Assembly: GCA_020403265.1 (NCBI GenBank)
Contig: JADBXZ010000058.1
Span: 1 to 64,000 of the forward strand
Reading direction: 5' to 3'
Origin: Bacteroidota bacterium
GTDB taxonomy: Bacteria; Bacteroidota; Bacteroidia; B-17B0; Aurantibacillaceae
DNA: 64,000 bases
Below, one piece after another: positions 1 to 7,050 of the stretch; the first letter of the stretch is position 1; every line of letters starts with the position of its first letter. A program made the translations under genes and the position numbers. A model generated the notes under the pieces. It did not search any database and was not told the DNA's origin. It saw only the letters and a program-made list of their open reading frames with translations.

Positions 1-1143
1 TACTTGCCCTTTGTGGGAATTGGATTGGGAGCCGGCACCGAAAAGGTTGGTTTATACACCAGCCAGGGTGCCGCCGACCGATCTAACCAAATTGCACCCA
101 ATCAGGCTTTTCCTGATCCTTTGTCTAATTTATACGGCGGCTTAAGTGCATCCTGGGAAGTAGATATTTGGAAAAAATTACGTAATTATAAAAAGGCTGC
201 GTTCAATAATTATTTGGCAACCATTGAAGGAAAGAATTTTGCAACAACCAATCTTGTGGCTGAAATTGCAAACGCTTATTACGAGTTGCTGGCCTTAGAT
301 AATCAATTGTTGTTACTTAAAAAGAACCTTGAGGTTCAAAAAAATGCATTGGAAACTGTTAAACTTGAAAAAGCTGCTGCTAAAGTAACTGAACTGGCTG
401 TGAAAAAATTTGAAGCGGAGGTTTTGAAAAATCAAAGCCATCAATACGAAATCCAGCAAAGCATAGTTGAAACTGAAAATAAAATTAATTTTCTGGTCGG
501 AAGATTTCCTCAACCTGTAAGCAGGCAAGCTGAATTGTTTTTGGATTTAAAAATGGATACTGTTTATGCTGGTGTACCAAGCCAGTTGTTAAATAATCGA
601 ACCGATGTTAAACAAGCGCAGCGTTTAGTAGAATCAGCTAACCTGAATGTTAAAGCAGTTAAAGCAGAGTTTTACCCGGCTCTGACAATTCGTTCAGGGA
701 TTGGGTATAATGCATTTAATACAAAACACCTCTTGCAAACACCTCAGTCATTAGCGTTTAACGTGGCCGGAGATTTAATAGCTCCATTAATTAACAGAAA
801 TGCAATTAAAGCAGAGTACTTTAATGCGGGTGTAAGACAACAACAAAGCGTTTTTAAATTTGAACAAACTTTATTAAACGCTCATGTTGAAGTTACAAAT
901 TTACTTTGGGCAATGGTTAATTTAAAAACCAGTTTTGATCTTAAACAAAAAGAGGTAACAGTTTTGAATGAATCATACGATATTTCTACTGTATTATTTA
1001 AGTCTGCAAGGGCCGATTACATGGAGGTTTTATTAACACAAAGAGATGCGTTGGAAGCACGGTTTGATTTGGTTGAAACAAAAAAACAACAAATGCATGC
1101 CAGGGTTAACCTATATCGTGCTTTAGGTGGTGGTTGGAATTAA
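1..1143 (+). CDS. TolC-like outer membrane efflux factor (5' truncated)
   Basis: The reading frame is open from the first base, so the N-terminus lies outside the window; about 380 residues remain of a family that is usually 440-480 long. The visible part holds two long helical hairpin regions with heptad-like Leu/Ala spacing (roughly residues 60-170 and 265-365), the SWEVDIWKKLRN segment typical of the NodT/CusC-type outer membrane factors, and a C-terminus ending in LYRALGGGWN, which is the usual end of this family. It would form the outer-membrane channel of an RND- or ABC-type efflux pump; the pump genes are presumably to the left. It could also serve the peptide exporter further right, but nothing in the sequence proves that. 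The start codon cannot be seen. Confidence 0.9.
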   Translation, partial: YLPFVGIGLGAGTEKVGLYTSQGAADRSNQIAPNQAFPDPLSNLYGGLSASWEVDIWKKLRNYKKAAFNNYLATIEGKNFATTNLVAEIANAYYELLALDNQLLLLKKNLEVQKNALETVKLEKAAAKVTELAVKKFEAEVLKNQSHQYEIQQSIVETENKINFLVGRFPQPVSRQAELFLDLKMDTVYAGVPSQLLNNRTDVKQAQRLVESANLNVKAVKAEFYPALTIRSGIGYNAFNTKHLLQTPQSLAFNVAGDLIAPLINRNAIKAEYFNAGVRQQQSVFKFEQTLLNAHVEVTNLLWAMVNLKTSFDLKQKEVTVLNESYDISTVLFKSARADYMEVLLTQRDALEARFDLVETKKQQMHARVNLYRALGGGWN

Positions 1144-1251
1144 ACAGTAAGGAGTTAGAGAAACATTTAATATTTGGTTAATCTTTATATGAATATTTCT
1201 AAAACAAAATACAGACAAGAATAGTATATTTGATGAGTATAGAATTCACCT

Positions 1252-2925
1252 ATGAAATTTCCAACTGACATCGAAATTGCTCAAGCAGCTTCAATCCAAC
1301 ACATAAAACACATAGCAGCTAATTTAGGAATAAATGAAGAGGATTTAAATTATTATGGGAAACACAAAGCCAAGTTGCCGCTAGCATTAATCGATTCAAA
1401 CAAAATTAATAAGAGCAAATTAATTCTTGTAACAGCCATCAACCCTACACCAGCCGGGGAAGGCAAAACAACAGTATCTGTTGGCTTAACGGACGGTTTG
1501 TGTGCCATTGGTAAAAAAGCGATTGCAGTATTAAGAGAACCTTCTTTGGGACCGGTTTTTGGAATCAAAGGCGGCGCAGCAGGCGGGGGCTATTCTCAGG
1601 TAATACCAATGGAAGATATTAATTTGCATTTTACAGGTGATTTTTCGGCAGTAGAGAAAGCAAATAATTTATTAGCTGCATTAATTGACAATAATCTTCA
1701 AAACAAAAAGTACAGTTTAAATATTGATCCAAGAACCATTACCTGGAAACGTGTAATGGATATGAATGACCGTGCATTGCGTCATACCATCATTGGAGTA
1801 GGTGGTACTCAGCATGGGATTCTGCGCGAAGATGGATTTAACATCACGCCTGCATCTGAAGTAATGGCGATACTTTGCTTGAGCAATAATTTTAAAGATT
1901 TAAAAGAACGTTTAGGCAATATTTTTATTGGTTATACTTTTGATAAAAAGCCAATCTATGCCAGAGATTTAAAAGCTGAAAACGCCATGGCGATTTTACT
2001 TAAGGGTGCAATTAGTCCTAATTTGGTTCAAACACTGGAGGGCAATCCAGCTATCCTACACGGTGGACCCTTTGCTAATATAGCGCAAGGCACTAACACT
2101 ATTTTAGCTACAAAAATGGGACTTTCTTTAGGAGACTATGTTGTAACAGAGGCCGGTTTTGGCGCTGATTTAGGCGCAGAGAAGTTTTTAAATATTAAGT
2201 GCGGATACGCTAAACTGGCACCAAGTGCCGTTGTTGTTGTTGCTACTATTCGTGCATTACGCCACCATGGCGGCGCAACTAAGGAGGAGTATAATACTGC
2301 AAGTATTGAGAAAGTAACGGAGGGATTTAAAAACCTTCAAAAACATTTGGAGAACATTAAATTGTTTGGCTTGCAGCCTGTTGTAGCGTTAAATTATTTT
2401 CCATCAGATACCGAAGATGAAATTAATTTAGTTAAACGTTTGTGTAACGAACTTCATGTTAAAGCCATTGTTTCTAAAGCATTTGCTGAAGGTGGCAAAG
2501 GCGCAGCAGAATTAGCTCAGGCAGTTGTAGAAGCAGCCGAACAGCCGGCGCAATTTAAACCCTTATATAACTGGAAGGATACCGTAGAGTCTAAGATAGA
2601 AACCATTGCAACTAAAATTTATGGTGCAGCAACTGTAGAATACACTTCTAAGGCAAGAGCACAATTAAAAACCATTAAAGAACTAGGCTTAGAAATTTTG
2701 CCGGTTTGTATGGCAAAAACACAAAAATCCTTATCAGATAATGAGCAGAAAATTGGCAGACCAAGTGGATTTAAAGTAACTGTTAGAGAATTTGAATTTG
2801 CTTCGGGTGCCGGGTTTATTATTCCAATTTTAGGCGACATGATGCGGATGCCAGGTTTGCCGGCAATCCCCGCTTCAGAAAATATGTTTATTGACGAAAC
2901 TGGTAAAATTTCGGGATTGAGTTAG
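1252..2925 (+). CDS. fhs: Formate--tetrahydrofolate ligase
   Basis: A 557-residue protein of full family length (about 555). It makes 10-formyl-THF from formate, THF and ATP in cytosolic one-carbon metabolism. The P-loop TPAGEGKTT is at residues 66-74, followed by the REPSLGPVFGIKGGAAGGGYSQV-type segment split across residues 95-117 and the LHFTGD motif; the C-terminus GKISGLS matches the family ending. The ATG at 1252 gives the expected N-terminus. It stands about 110 nt after the efflux gene. gcvP at 12381-15230 supplies the same folate pool. A diverged copy of its last 14 codons occurs at 10910-10954, which suggests that the gene's 3' end was the insertion point of the intervening island. 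Confidence 0.97.
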   Translation: MKFPTDIEIAQAASIQHIKHIAANLGINEEDLNYYGKHKAKLPLALIDSNKINKSKLILVTAINPTPAGEGKTTVSVGLTDGLCAIGKKAIAVLREPSLGPVFGIKGGAAGGGYSQVIPMEDINLHFTGDFSAVEKANNLLAALIDNNLQNKKYSLNIDPRTITWKRVMDMNDRALRHTIIGVGGTQHGILREDGFNITPASEVMAILCLSNNFKDLKERLGNIFIGYTFDKKPIYARDLKAENAMAILLKGAISPNLVQTLEGNPAILHGGPFANIAQGTNTILATKMGLSLGDYVVTEAGFGADLGAEKFLNIKCGYAKLAPSAVVVVATIRALRHHGGATKEEYNTASIEKVTEGFKNLQKHLENIKLFGLQPVVALNYFPSDTEDEINLVKRLCNELHVKAIVSKAFAEGGKGAAELAQAVVEAAEQPAQFKPLYNWKDTVESKIETIATKIYGAATVEYTSKARAQLKTIKELGLEILPVCMAKTQKSLSDNEQKIGRPSGFKVTVREFEFASGAGFIIPILGDMMRMPGLPAIPASENMFIDETGKISGLS

Positions 2926-2930
2926 GTAGT
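2905..2930 (+). repeat. Left copy of fhs 3'-end direct repeat (possible attachment site)
   Basis: The 20-nt string AAAATTTCGGGATTGAGTTA at 2905-2924 recurs exactly at 10934-10953, and the similarity continues as RRTAGT for 6 more bases (24 of 26 identical). The copy here is the last codons and stop of fhs. Seen directly; the role as an insertion or recombination site is inferred. Confidence 0.7.
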
Positions 2931-2968
2931 TTACAATAATTTTTTATAAAAGAATACAATTATAAAGC

Positions 2969-3334
2969 TTAGCACTTCTGCAATTGTTTTTCTAAAGCGG
3001 CAATGCGTAGGTCTTTTTCAGCGAGGAGTTTCTCATATAAATCTTTAATAAATTTTATTTCGGTTTGATTATAAACGTTATTTTCTGCCTTACCGCCTTG
3101 TTGATGCCCGCCATTATGAATAACAACATTTGCATCAAAACCTAAAACTTCTTGAGGTGTAACACCAAGTATTTTACTAATTTCATTTAACCTGTTAATG
3201 GTTAGTTGAGTTTCACCACTCTCAATTTTACTATATGCTCTTATAGACAAACCAAGCTCTTTAGCAATAAATTCTTGTGATAGATTTTTTAGTTCTCTTA
3301 TTTGTCTTATCTTTTCGTTAATTTTCTCAATCAT
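2969..3334 (-). CDS. XRE-family HTH transcriptional regulator
   Basis: The ATG at 3334 gives a 121-residue protein starting MIEKINEKIRQIREL. Residues about 7-62 form a classic Cro/C1 helix-turn-helix domain (NLSQEFIAKELGLSIRAYSKIE, then a recognition and support helix). A Gly/Asn/His-rich linker follows, then a C-terminal stretch of about 30 residues with heptads (FIKDLYEKLLAEKDLRIAAL) that looks like a dimerising coiled coil. This architecture is common in Bacteroidota. An in-frame upstream ATG at 3451 would add 39 residues with no family similarity, so I reject it. The gene is divergent from the RiPP precursor and may regulate it or itself; a 9-bp inverted repeat lies just upstream. It lies inside the putative island. 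Confidence 0.88.
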   Translation of the reverse strand: MIEKINEKIRQIRELKNLSQEFIAKELGLSIRAYSKIESGETQLTINRLNEISKILGVTPQEVLGFDANVVIHNGGHQQGGKAENNVYNQTEIKFIKDLYEKLLAEKDLRIAALEKQLQKC

Positions 3335-3347
3335 AATTTCACATAAA

Positions 3348-3386
3348 TAGTTCAAAATTAGTAAAATTAATTCAATGTTTGAACTA
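3348..3386. promoter_or_regulatory. Candidate operator and -7 element of the XRE gene
   Basis: A perfect 9-bp inverted repeat, TAGTTCAAA at 3348-3356 and TTTGAACTA at 3378-3386, is separated by 21 bases. Within it, on the minus strand, positions 3360-3353 read TAATTTTG, which fits the Bacteroidota -7 consensus TAnnTTTG and lies 18 nt before the XRE start codon. I see no good -33 TTTG at the usual distance. Two half-sites spaced about three helical turns centre to centre are suited to a dimeric or tetrameric XRE regulator acting on its own promoter. The repeat is seen; the function is inferred. Confidence 0.35.
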
Positions 3387-3522
3387 AATTCTTTGTGTTT
3401 AGCTGTTATGAAACCTAAATTCGTTTTAGTTAAATTTGTAATAGTGCGCACATTGCAGGTTTATGGGCGGTAATGAAAAGCCAGCAATAATGCTATGAGT
3501 AGTGAAAACAAAAAAATATATA

Positions 3523-3723
3523 ATGAAAAATCAAAAAACAATCAATGCTTTAAAAGCATTTGAAATTAAAAGTACGGAAAAAATCAATGGTGGTTGGAAA
3601 AGAGTTGTGTGTGTTGGAGAAATAGACGGCGTGCAGCACTGTGACATTTACAATAGTGTTACTAACACAACAGAATATGATGTTGTTGATAGAGGTTTGA
3701 GACTTGGAGAAACTTGGGGTTAG
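3523..3723 (+). CDS. RiPP precursor peptide with double-glycine leader (grasp-with-spasm type)
   Basis: A 66-residue peptide from the ATG at 3523 (a GTG at 3502 would add 7 residues but is less likely). Residues 1-24 form a leader (MKNQKTINALKAFEIKSTEK, then INGG) with the GG processing site recognised by C39 peptidases. The 42-residue core starts WKRVVC. It has two Cys, and its second half mixes Thr/Ser with Asp/Glu (NSVTNTTEYDVVDRG, GETWG), as expected of a graspetide in which an ATP-grasp enzyme joins side-chain hydroxyls to carboxylates. Placement directly before a GwsG/GwsS/C39-ABC/HlyD set supports this. The gene was chosen from leader and context; the core itself is not one I recognise. 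It is followed by a hairpin at 3735-3771. Confidence 0.8.
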   Translation: MKNQKTINALKAFEIKSTEKINGGWKRVVCVGEIDGVQHCDIYNSVTNTTEYDVVDRGLRLGETWG

Positions 3724-3734
3724 TAATCAATCAT

Positions 3735-3771
3735 AATAAGTAACAGGTTATTTTTTAATCTGTTACTTATT
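3735..3771 (+). terminator. Hairpin between precursor and modification genes (terminator or attenuator)
   Basis: AATAAGTAACAG at 3735-3746 and CTGTTACTTATT at 3760-3771 are perfect 12-bp inverted repeats with a 13-nt loop; the stem could extend 3 pairs inward. It lies 11 nt after the precursor stop and 16 nt before the next start. The bases after it are T/A-rich but not a pure T run, so it may be a leaky terminator or an RNA-stabilising stem that keeps precursor mRNA in excess over the downstream genes. Confidence 0.55.
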
Positions 3772-3787
3772 TAAATAAACTAAAATT

Positions 3788-4996
3788 ATGTCAATTAAAC
3801 ATAAAATATCATTTTACTTTTTGATCTTCAGTTTAATTCTTAATTGTCAAGACACAATTAAACTTAACAAATATGGTAAAAGATTGATTTTTAAAACAAT
3901 CGGGAATGATTATGCCAGCTTAGCATTCAATGAACAAAATACTTTAATTAATACTGAAAATTCTAAATCTAGATTATACATTGCTGAAATCAACTCTGGT
4001 AAACTTTTAACACAAGCAGTTATTAAACCAAAGTTTATATTAGTTTCAGAGTTTGACAAGTACTTTGATGTTTATGAGTCTTTTGATAATGAGTTAAACA
4101 AAAATAAAAAATTAATTTACTCATCAAAGTATCAGAGCAATTATAAAGAAGCTGAATTAAATTTCGTTACTGCCGACTTTTCGATTATCAGTATAACACT
4201 TGGGTTTGACAATGTTGTTTCTAATAAGTCTAACTCACAATTAAATAGAATTCAATTGAAATACTTTCTTAATGATATTAAATATGGTAATTTTAGCTTT
4301 GATAAAAGTAAAACTATAATTTTAGGTATTTCTGACAATAACTTCAACGGTAAGATCGATAATGGAATAGATAATGTGTTTTGTTCAATAGACACCGGTA
4401 ATTATTTTCTAACAGAAGGAAAAGGCATACAAAATTCAAAAATAAGACCTGAAAATTATCTATACTTAGACTCACTAAATCAATTCAAAATAAGTTATTC
4501 AGGCAATGACCTAAATAAATTAATCCTAACAAGAGTTAAAAACTTAAGCAAAAATGATTCAAAATCGATTATAAGGCCTTTTACTGTGGCACCCATGAAT
4601 CTTTTTTTTGATAGTTTAGATGGAAGGAGCGTTTTGATTAGAGACTTGTTCGATGAGCAAAAGTATGTATTTGTTAATATAATAATTGATAAGTGCTTTT
4701 ACGATGAAGGCAATTTAGATTTACTTAAAAAAACAATATTCGTTGGAGATAAGTATAAGAGCCGTTTAAAAATCATCAATTTACTGGATAAAGATGTTAA
4801 TAAATCTGCGTTACCTTATTTAGTTAAGAATTTTGGGTTAAATGGTAATTTTGGTTGGACAAATGCTGAACTAAATTACAATATGGTATTAAACGGATAC
4901 CCATACGGCGTTTTGTTTGATAAAACAGGTAAACTAGTAAGCGTTATGAATATAATAGATTTAATAAAATACTTTAATGATAATTTTAGTCAGTAG
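3788..4996 (+). CDS. Lipoprotein with C-terminal thioredoxin-like domain, RiPP-cluster associated
   Basis: A 402-residue protein. The N-terminus is a signal peptide with a lipobox (LILNC, Cys about residue 20), so it should be anchored to a membrane facing the periplasm. Residues about 50-270 are unrecognised and contain a Ca-binding-like loop DNNFNGKIDNGID near residue 182. The last 130 residues follow the pattern of a TlpA/AhpC-type thioredoxin fold: GRSVLIRDLFD, a beta strand ending in DKCFYDEG, then GYPYGVLFDKTGKLV with the cis-Pro-like position. Only a single Cys stands where CxxC is expected, so it may not be a standard disulfide reductase. It overlaps gwsG by 20 nt, so it is translated in the same operon. 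A role in folding, anchoring or oxidation of the two-Cys peptide is a guess. Confidence 0.7.
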   Translation: MSIKHKISFYFLIFSLILNCQDTIKLNKYGKRLIFKTIGNDYASLAFNEQNTLINTENSKSRLYIAEINSGKLLTQAVIKPKFILVSEFDKYFDVYESFDNELNKNKKLIYSSKYQSNYKEAELNFVTADFSIISITLGFDNVVSNKSNSQLNRIQLKYFLNDIKYGNFSFDKSKTIILGISDNNFNGKIDNGIDNVFCSIDTGNYFLTEGKGIQNSKIRPENYLYLDSLNQFKISYSGNDLNKLILTRVKNLSKNDSKSIIRPFTVAPMNLFFDSLDGRSVLIRDLFDEQKYVFVNIIIDKCFYDEGNLDLLKKTIFVGDKYKSRLKIINLLDKDVNKSALPYLVKNFGLNGNFGWTNAELNYNMVLNGYPYGVLFDKTGKLVSVMNIIDLIKYFNDNFSQ

Positions 4997-5879
4997 CGCT
5001 CATGATTATGAAACAACGAATGTTCTGAAATGGCTTAACTTTAATGGTAAACAAAACAAGTTAATTGACAGTTTTTCAAATTTAGTGTCTGAAATAAGTT
5101 ACGAAGGCGTTACTGCTATTTGGTTTAGAAAAATTAAACTTGATTATGAAGCATTTTTACAATATAATTTGAATTACACAAATAATACCATTTTACTTTT
5201 AAGGGAGTTTCAGGATATTATTCCGTTTTACGACAAATTATCAGTAAAACATATTGGAAAAGCCGCCCACTTTAAAAGTAATAAATTACAGATACTTAAT
5301 TTAGCCGAAAAAAACGGACTGAATATACCAAAAACATTTATAGTTAATAATAAAAAAGCATTGCTTAATTTATTTAGCCAACATGAAAGATTAATTATCA
5401 AACAAGCATCAGACTTTACATCAATAATGAATAAAAGCCAAAATGCTTATTTTTTACCTTATACTAAAGTTTTTTTGCCAACGGATTTAAAACTAGTACC
5501 TGATAATTTTTTTTCTAGTTTAGTTCAAGTTTATATTGAACCATTGGCAGAGGTTAAAACTTTATTTTTCGATGGCGAATTTTATTCTGTTGCTATAATA
5601 TCAACTAACGACTCCAAGAAAAAATACGAAGATTTAAAACTATTAATGAAGGAAAATAAAAATTTTGAAATAGTCCCTTATGATTTAGATTATAATATCA
5701 AGTTAAAAATGCGCAAAGTTTTTAAAGAATTAAATTTAAATTTTGGAGTCTTTGATGGAATAATTGATTTAAACAATAATTTCAGCTTTTTAGAAATAAA
5801 TCCAGGGGGTAAATTCGCAATAATTGAAAGCACTTTAAAAATTGGTTTATACAAAAAAATTGCCGAGTATTTATGCTAA
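4977..5879 (+). CDS. gwsG: ATP-grasp peptide maturase (grasp-with-spasm system)
   Basis: A 300-residue ATP-grasp protein of the RiPP ligase type. The N-terminal about 100 residues (MIILVSSAHDYETTNVLKWL) resemble the pre-ATP-grasp recognition domain of the family; the ATP-grasp core shows the RLIIKQ lysine strand near residue 140, EPLAEVKTLFFDGEFYSVAI near 187, and the Mg-binding end FGVFDGIIDL ... FLEINPGGKF near 250-280. The family usually has NPxGQF/W here, so Lys replaces the common Gln. The predicted reaction is ATP-dependent ester or amide formation between Asp/Glu and Ser/Thr/Lys side chains of the precursor. The ATG at 4977 overlaps the upstream gene, and the stop at 5877 overlaps an ATG at 5873. 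Confidence 0.88.
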   Translation: MIILVSSAHDYETTNVLKWLNFNGKQNKLIDSFSNLVSEISYEGVTAIWFRKIKLDYEAFLQYNLNYTNNTILLLREFQDIIPFYDKLSVKHIGKAAHFKSNKLQILNLAEKNGLNIPKTFIVNNKKALLNLFSQHERLIIKQASDFTSIMNKSQNAYFLPYTKVFLPTDLKLVPDNFFSSLVQVYIEPLAEVKTLFFDGEFYSVAIISTNDSKKKYEDLKLLMKENKNFEIVPYDLDYNIKLKMRKVFKELNLNFGVFDGIIDLNNNFSFLEINPGGKFAIIESTLKIGLYKKIAEYLC

Positions 5880-6022
5880 ATAAAAGTCCGCTATTTGTGT
5901 TTTTTGCAAAAAGAATTCAAAAAAATCAACAATCACAAAAACTATTACGCAAACCTAAATATTATAAAATTATTTTTCCAATTAGTCAAAAATCCAATTG
6001 TTTAGATTCAAGCAAAAAATAG
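5873..6022 (+). pseudogene. Displaced 5' end of gwsS (49-codon frame ending in TAG)
   Basis: An ATG at 5873 overlaps the gwsG stop in the ATGxTAA arrangement used for translational coupling. It opens a 49-codon frame (starting MLNKSPLFVFFAKR) that contains the FPISQKSNC segment and then stops at 6020-6022. GwsS proteins normally begin with a short segment bearing an NC motif before the G-rich strand that here is in the next frame (VYGYTFAALINF). A -1 shift anywhere between about 5986 and 6019 joins the two frames; A5 and A6 runs at 5988-5992 and 6014-6019 are plausible slip points. It may be a mutation, an assembly error or a programmed shift. The alternative is an unrelated leader ORF. Confidence 0.5.
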
Positions 6023-7050
6023 AAATTGTGTATGGCTATACCTTTGCAGCCTTGATTAATTTTGAAAGTGGTGAGTACTTTTCTATTCCTAATTTATTAT
6101 TAAAATCATTTGTATCAAATTTAAATAATGAAGTGGAAACAAAAAATCACCCCATTTTTGATTTCTTAACACGCAAAAAGTTAATATTTCAAACAGATTT
6201 AAAAAACATCAAAAAAAATCAAACGGTAGACATAAGTAAACCAAACTATTTGAACAACGCTGTAATTCGTGCTAGGGACAAAGTAATGACTGATATAAAT
6301 TCTATTATTTGTTTGGGCGTCGAAACATTTTTTATAGTTATTGATTCAGAAACAGACATCATTTCACTCAATTGTAAATTAGCTAAACAACATATAAAAT
6401 CGATTTATTTTATAAATTATCTTATTGAGTATGACACCTTGAAAGAAATAATTAACATTAATCAAAACATTATTTGTGTTTATATAGTTATTAAAGATTC
6501 TAAAGAGGATTTTGCTATTGATGGTGTACCAATCTCTTATGTGAATTCTAAATTTGAAGATCAAATTTTTGATTTAACAGTCAATGAATTCAATTTTGCA
6601 ATTACTGAACAAAACTATTATGAATCAAAAAAGGTAAATAGTTATTTTTACAAAAATATTTATGTAGATAAAAATGGATTTATAAATAACACGCCAAACT
6701 TAAATGGCATTGATATAAATATAAACAGTTTTAATAATATACAAGAGTTTATAACAGTAATTTTATCCAGCGAATTTACAAAGTATTGGTTTATCCCAAA
6801 ATCTGAAATTCAAGTGTGTAAAGATTGCGAATTCAACAGGATTTGCGTTGACAAAAGAATACCAATTGTTAACGGAAAGGAAAGCTATTATAAATCTGAG
6901 TGCAACTATAACCCCTATATAGCTAAATGGAAAGGAGATATAGCTTATTTAAGTTTGTTAGAATGTGGAATTGAGTTTATTGATGGTGAAGGATATCGCT
7001 TTGATAGGAAAAAAATTAAAAAACAAATTAAGGAAATTTGGGGATTTTGA
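5998..7050 (+). CDS. gwsS: SPASM-domain peptide maturase GwsS, 5' end probably frameshifted
   Basis: An open frame of 350 codons whose only early start is a TTG at 5998; the true start is probably the ATG at 5873 in another frame. The middle of the protein is an alpha/beta region, and the C-terminus carries the Cys cluster VCKDCEFNRICVD ... YYKSECNYNPYIAKW (residues about 277-312), the SPASM-like iron-sulfur motif characteristic of GwsS. There is no CxxxCxxC radical-SAM motif anywhere, as is known for this family, so it is not expected to do radical SAM chemistry by itself. It works with GwsG on the precursor by an undefined role. It is very AT-rich. The stop overlaps the exporter start. Confidence 0.82.
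   Translation: MFRFKQKIEIVYGYTFAALINFESGEYFSIPNLLLKSFVSNLNNEVETKNHPIFDFLTRKKLIFQTDLKNIKKNQTVDISKPNYLNNAVIRARDKVMTDINSIICLGVETFFIVIDSETDIISLNCKLAKQHIKSIYFINYLIEYDTLKEIININQNIICVYIVIKDSKEDFAIDGVPISYVNSKFEDQIFDLTVNEFNFAITEQNYYESKKVNSYFYKNIYVDKNGFINNTPNLNGIDININSFNNIQEFITVILSSEFTKYWFIPKSEIQVCKDCEFNRICVDKRIPIVNGKESYYKSECNYNPYIAKWKGDIAYLSLLECGIEFIDGEGYRFDRKKIKKQIKEIWGF

Noticed and set aside
3523-3723. Ordinary class II bacteriocin
   Set aside because: The GG leader would fit, but the next genes are ATP-grasp and SPASM modification enzymes, so a modified peptide is more likely.
5998-7050. Radical SAM enzyme
   Set aside because: No CxxxCxxC motif is present; only the C-terminal SPASM-type Cys cluster is visible.
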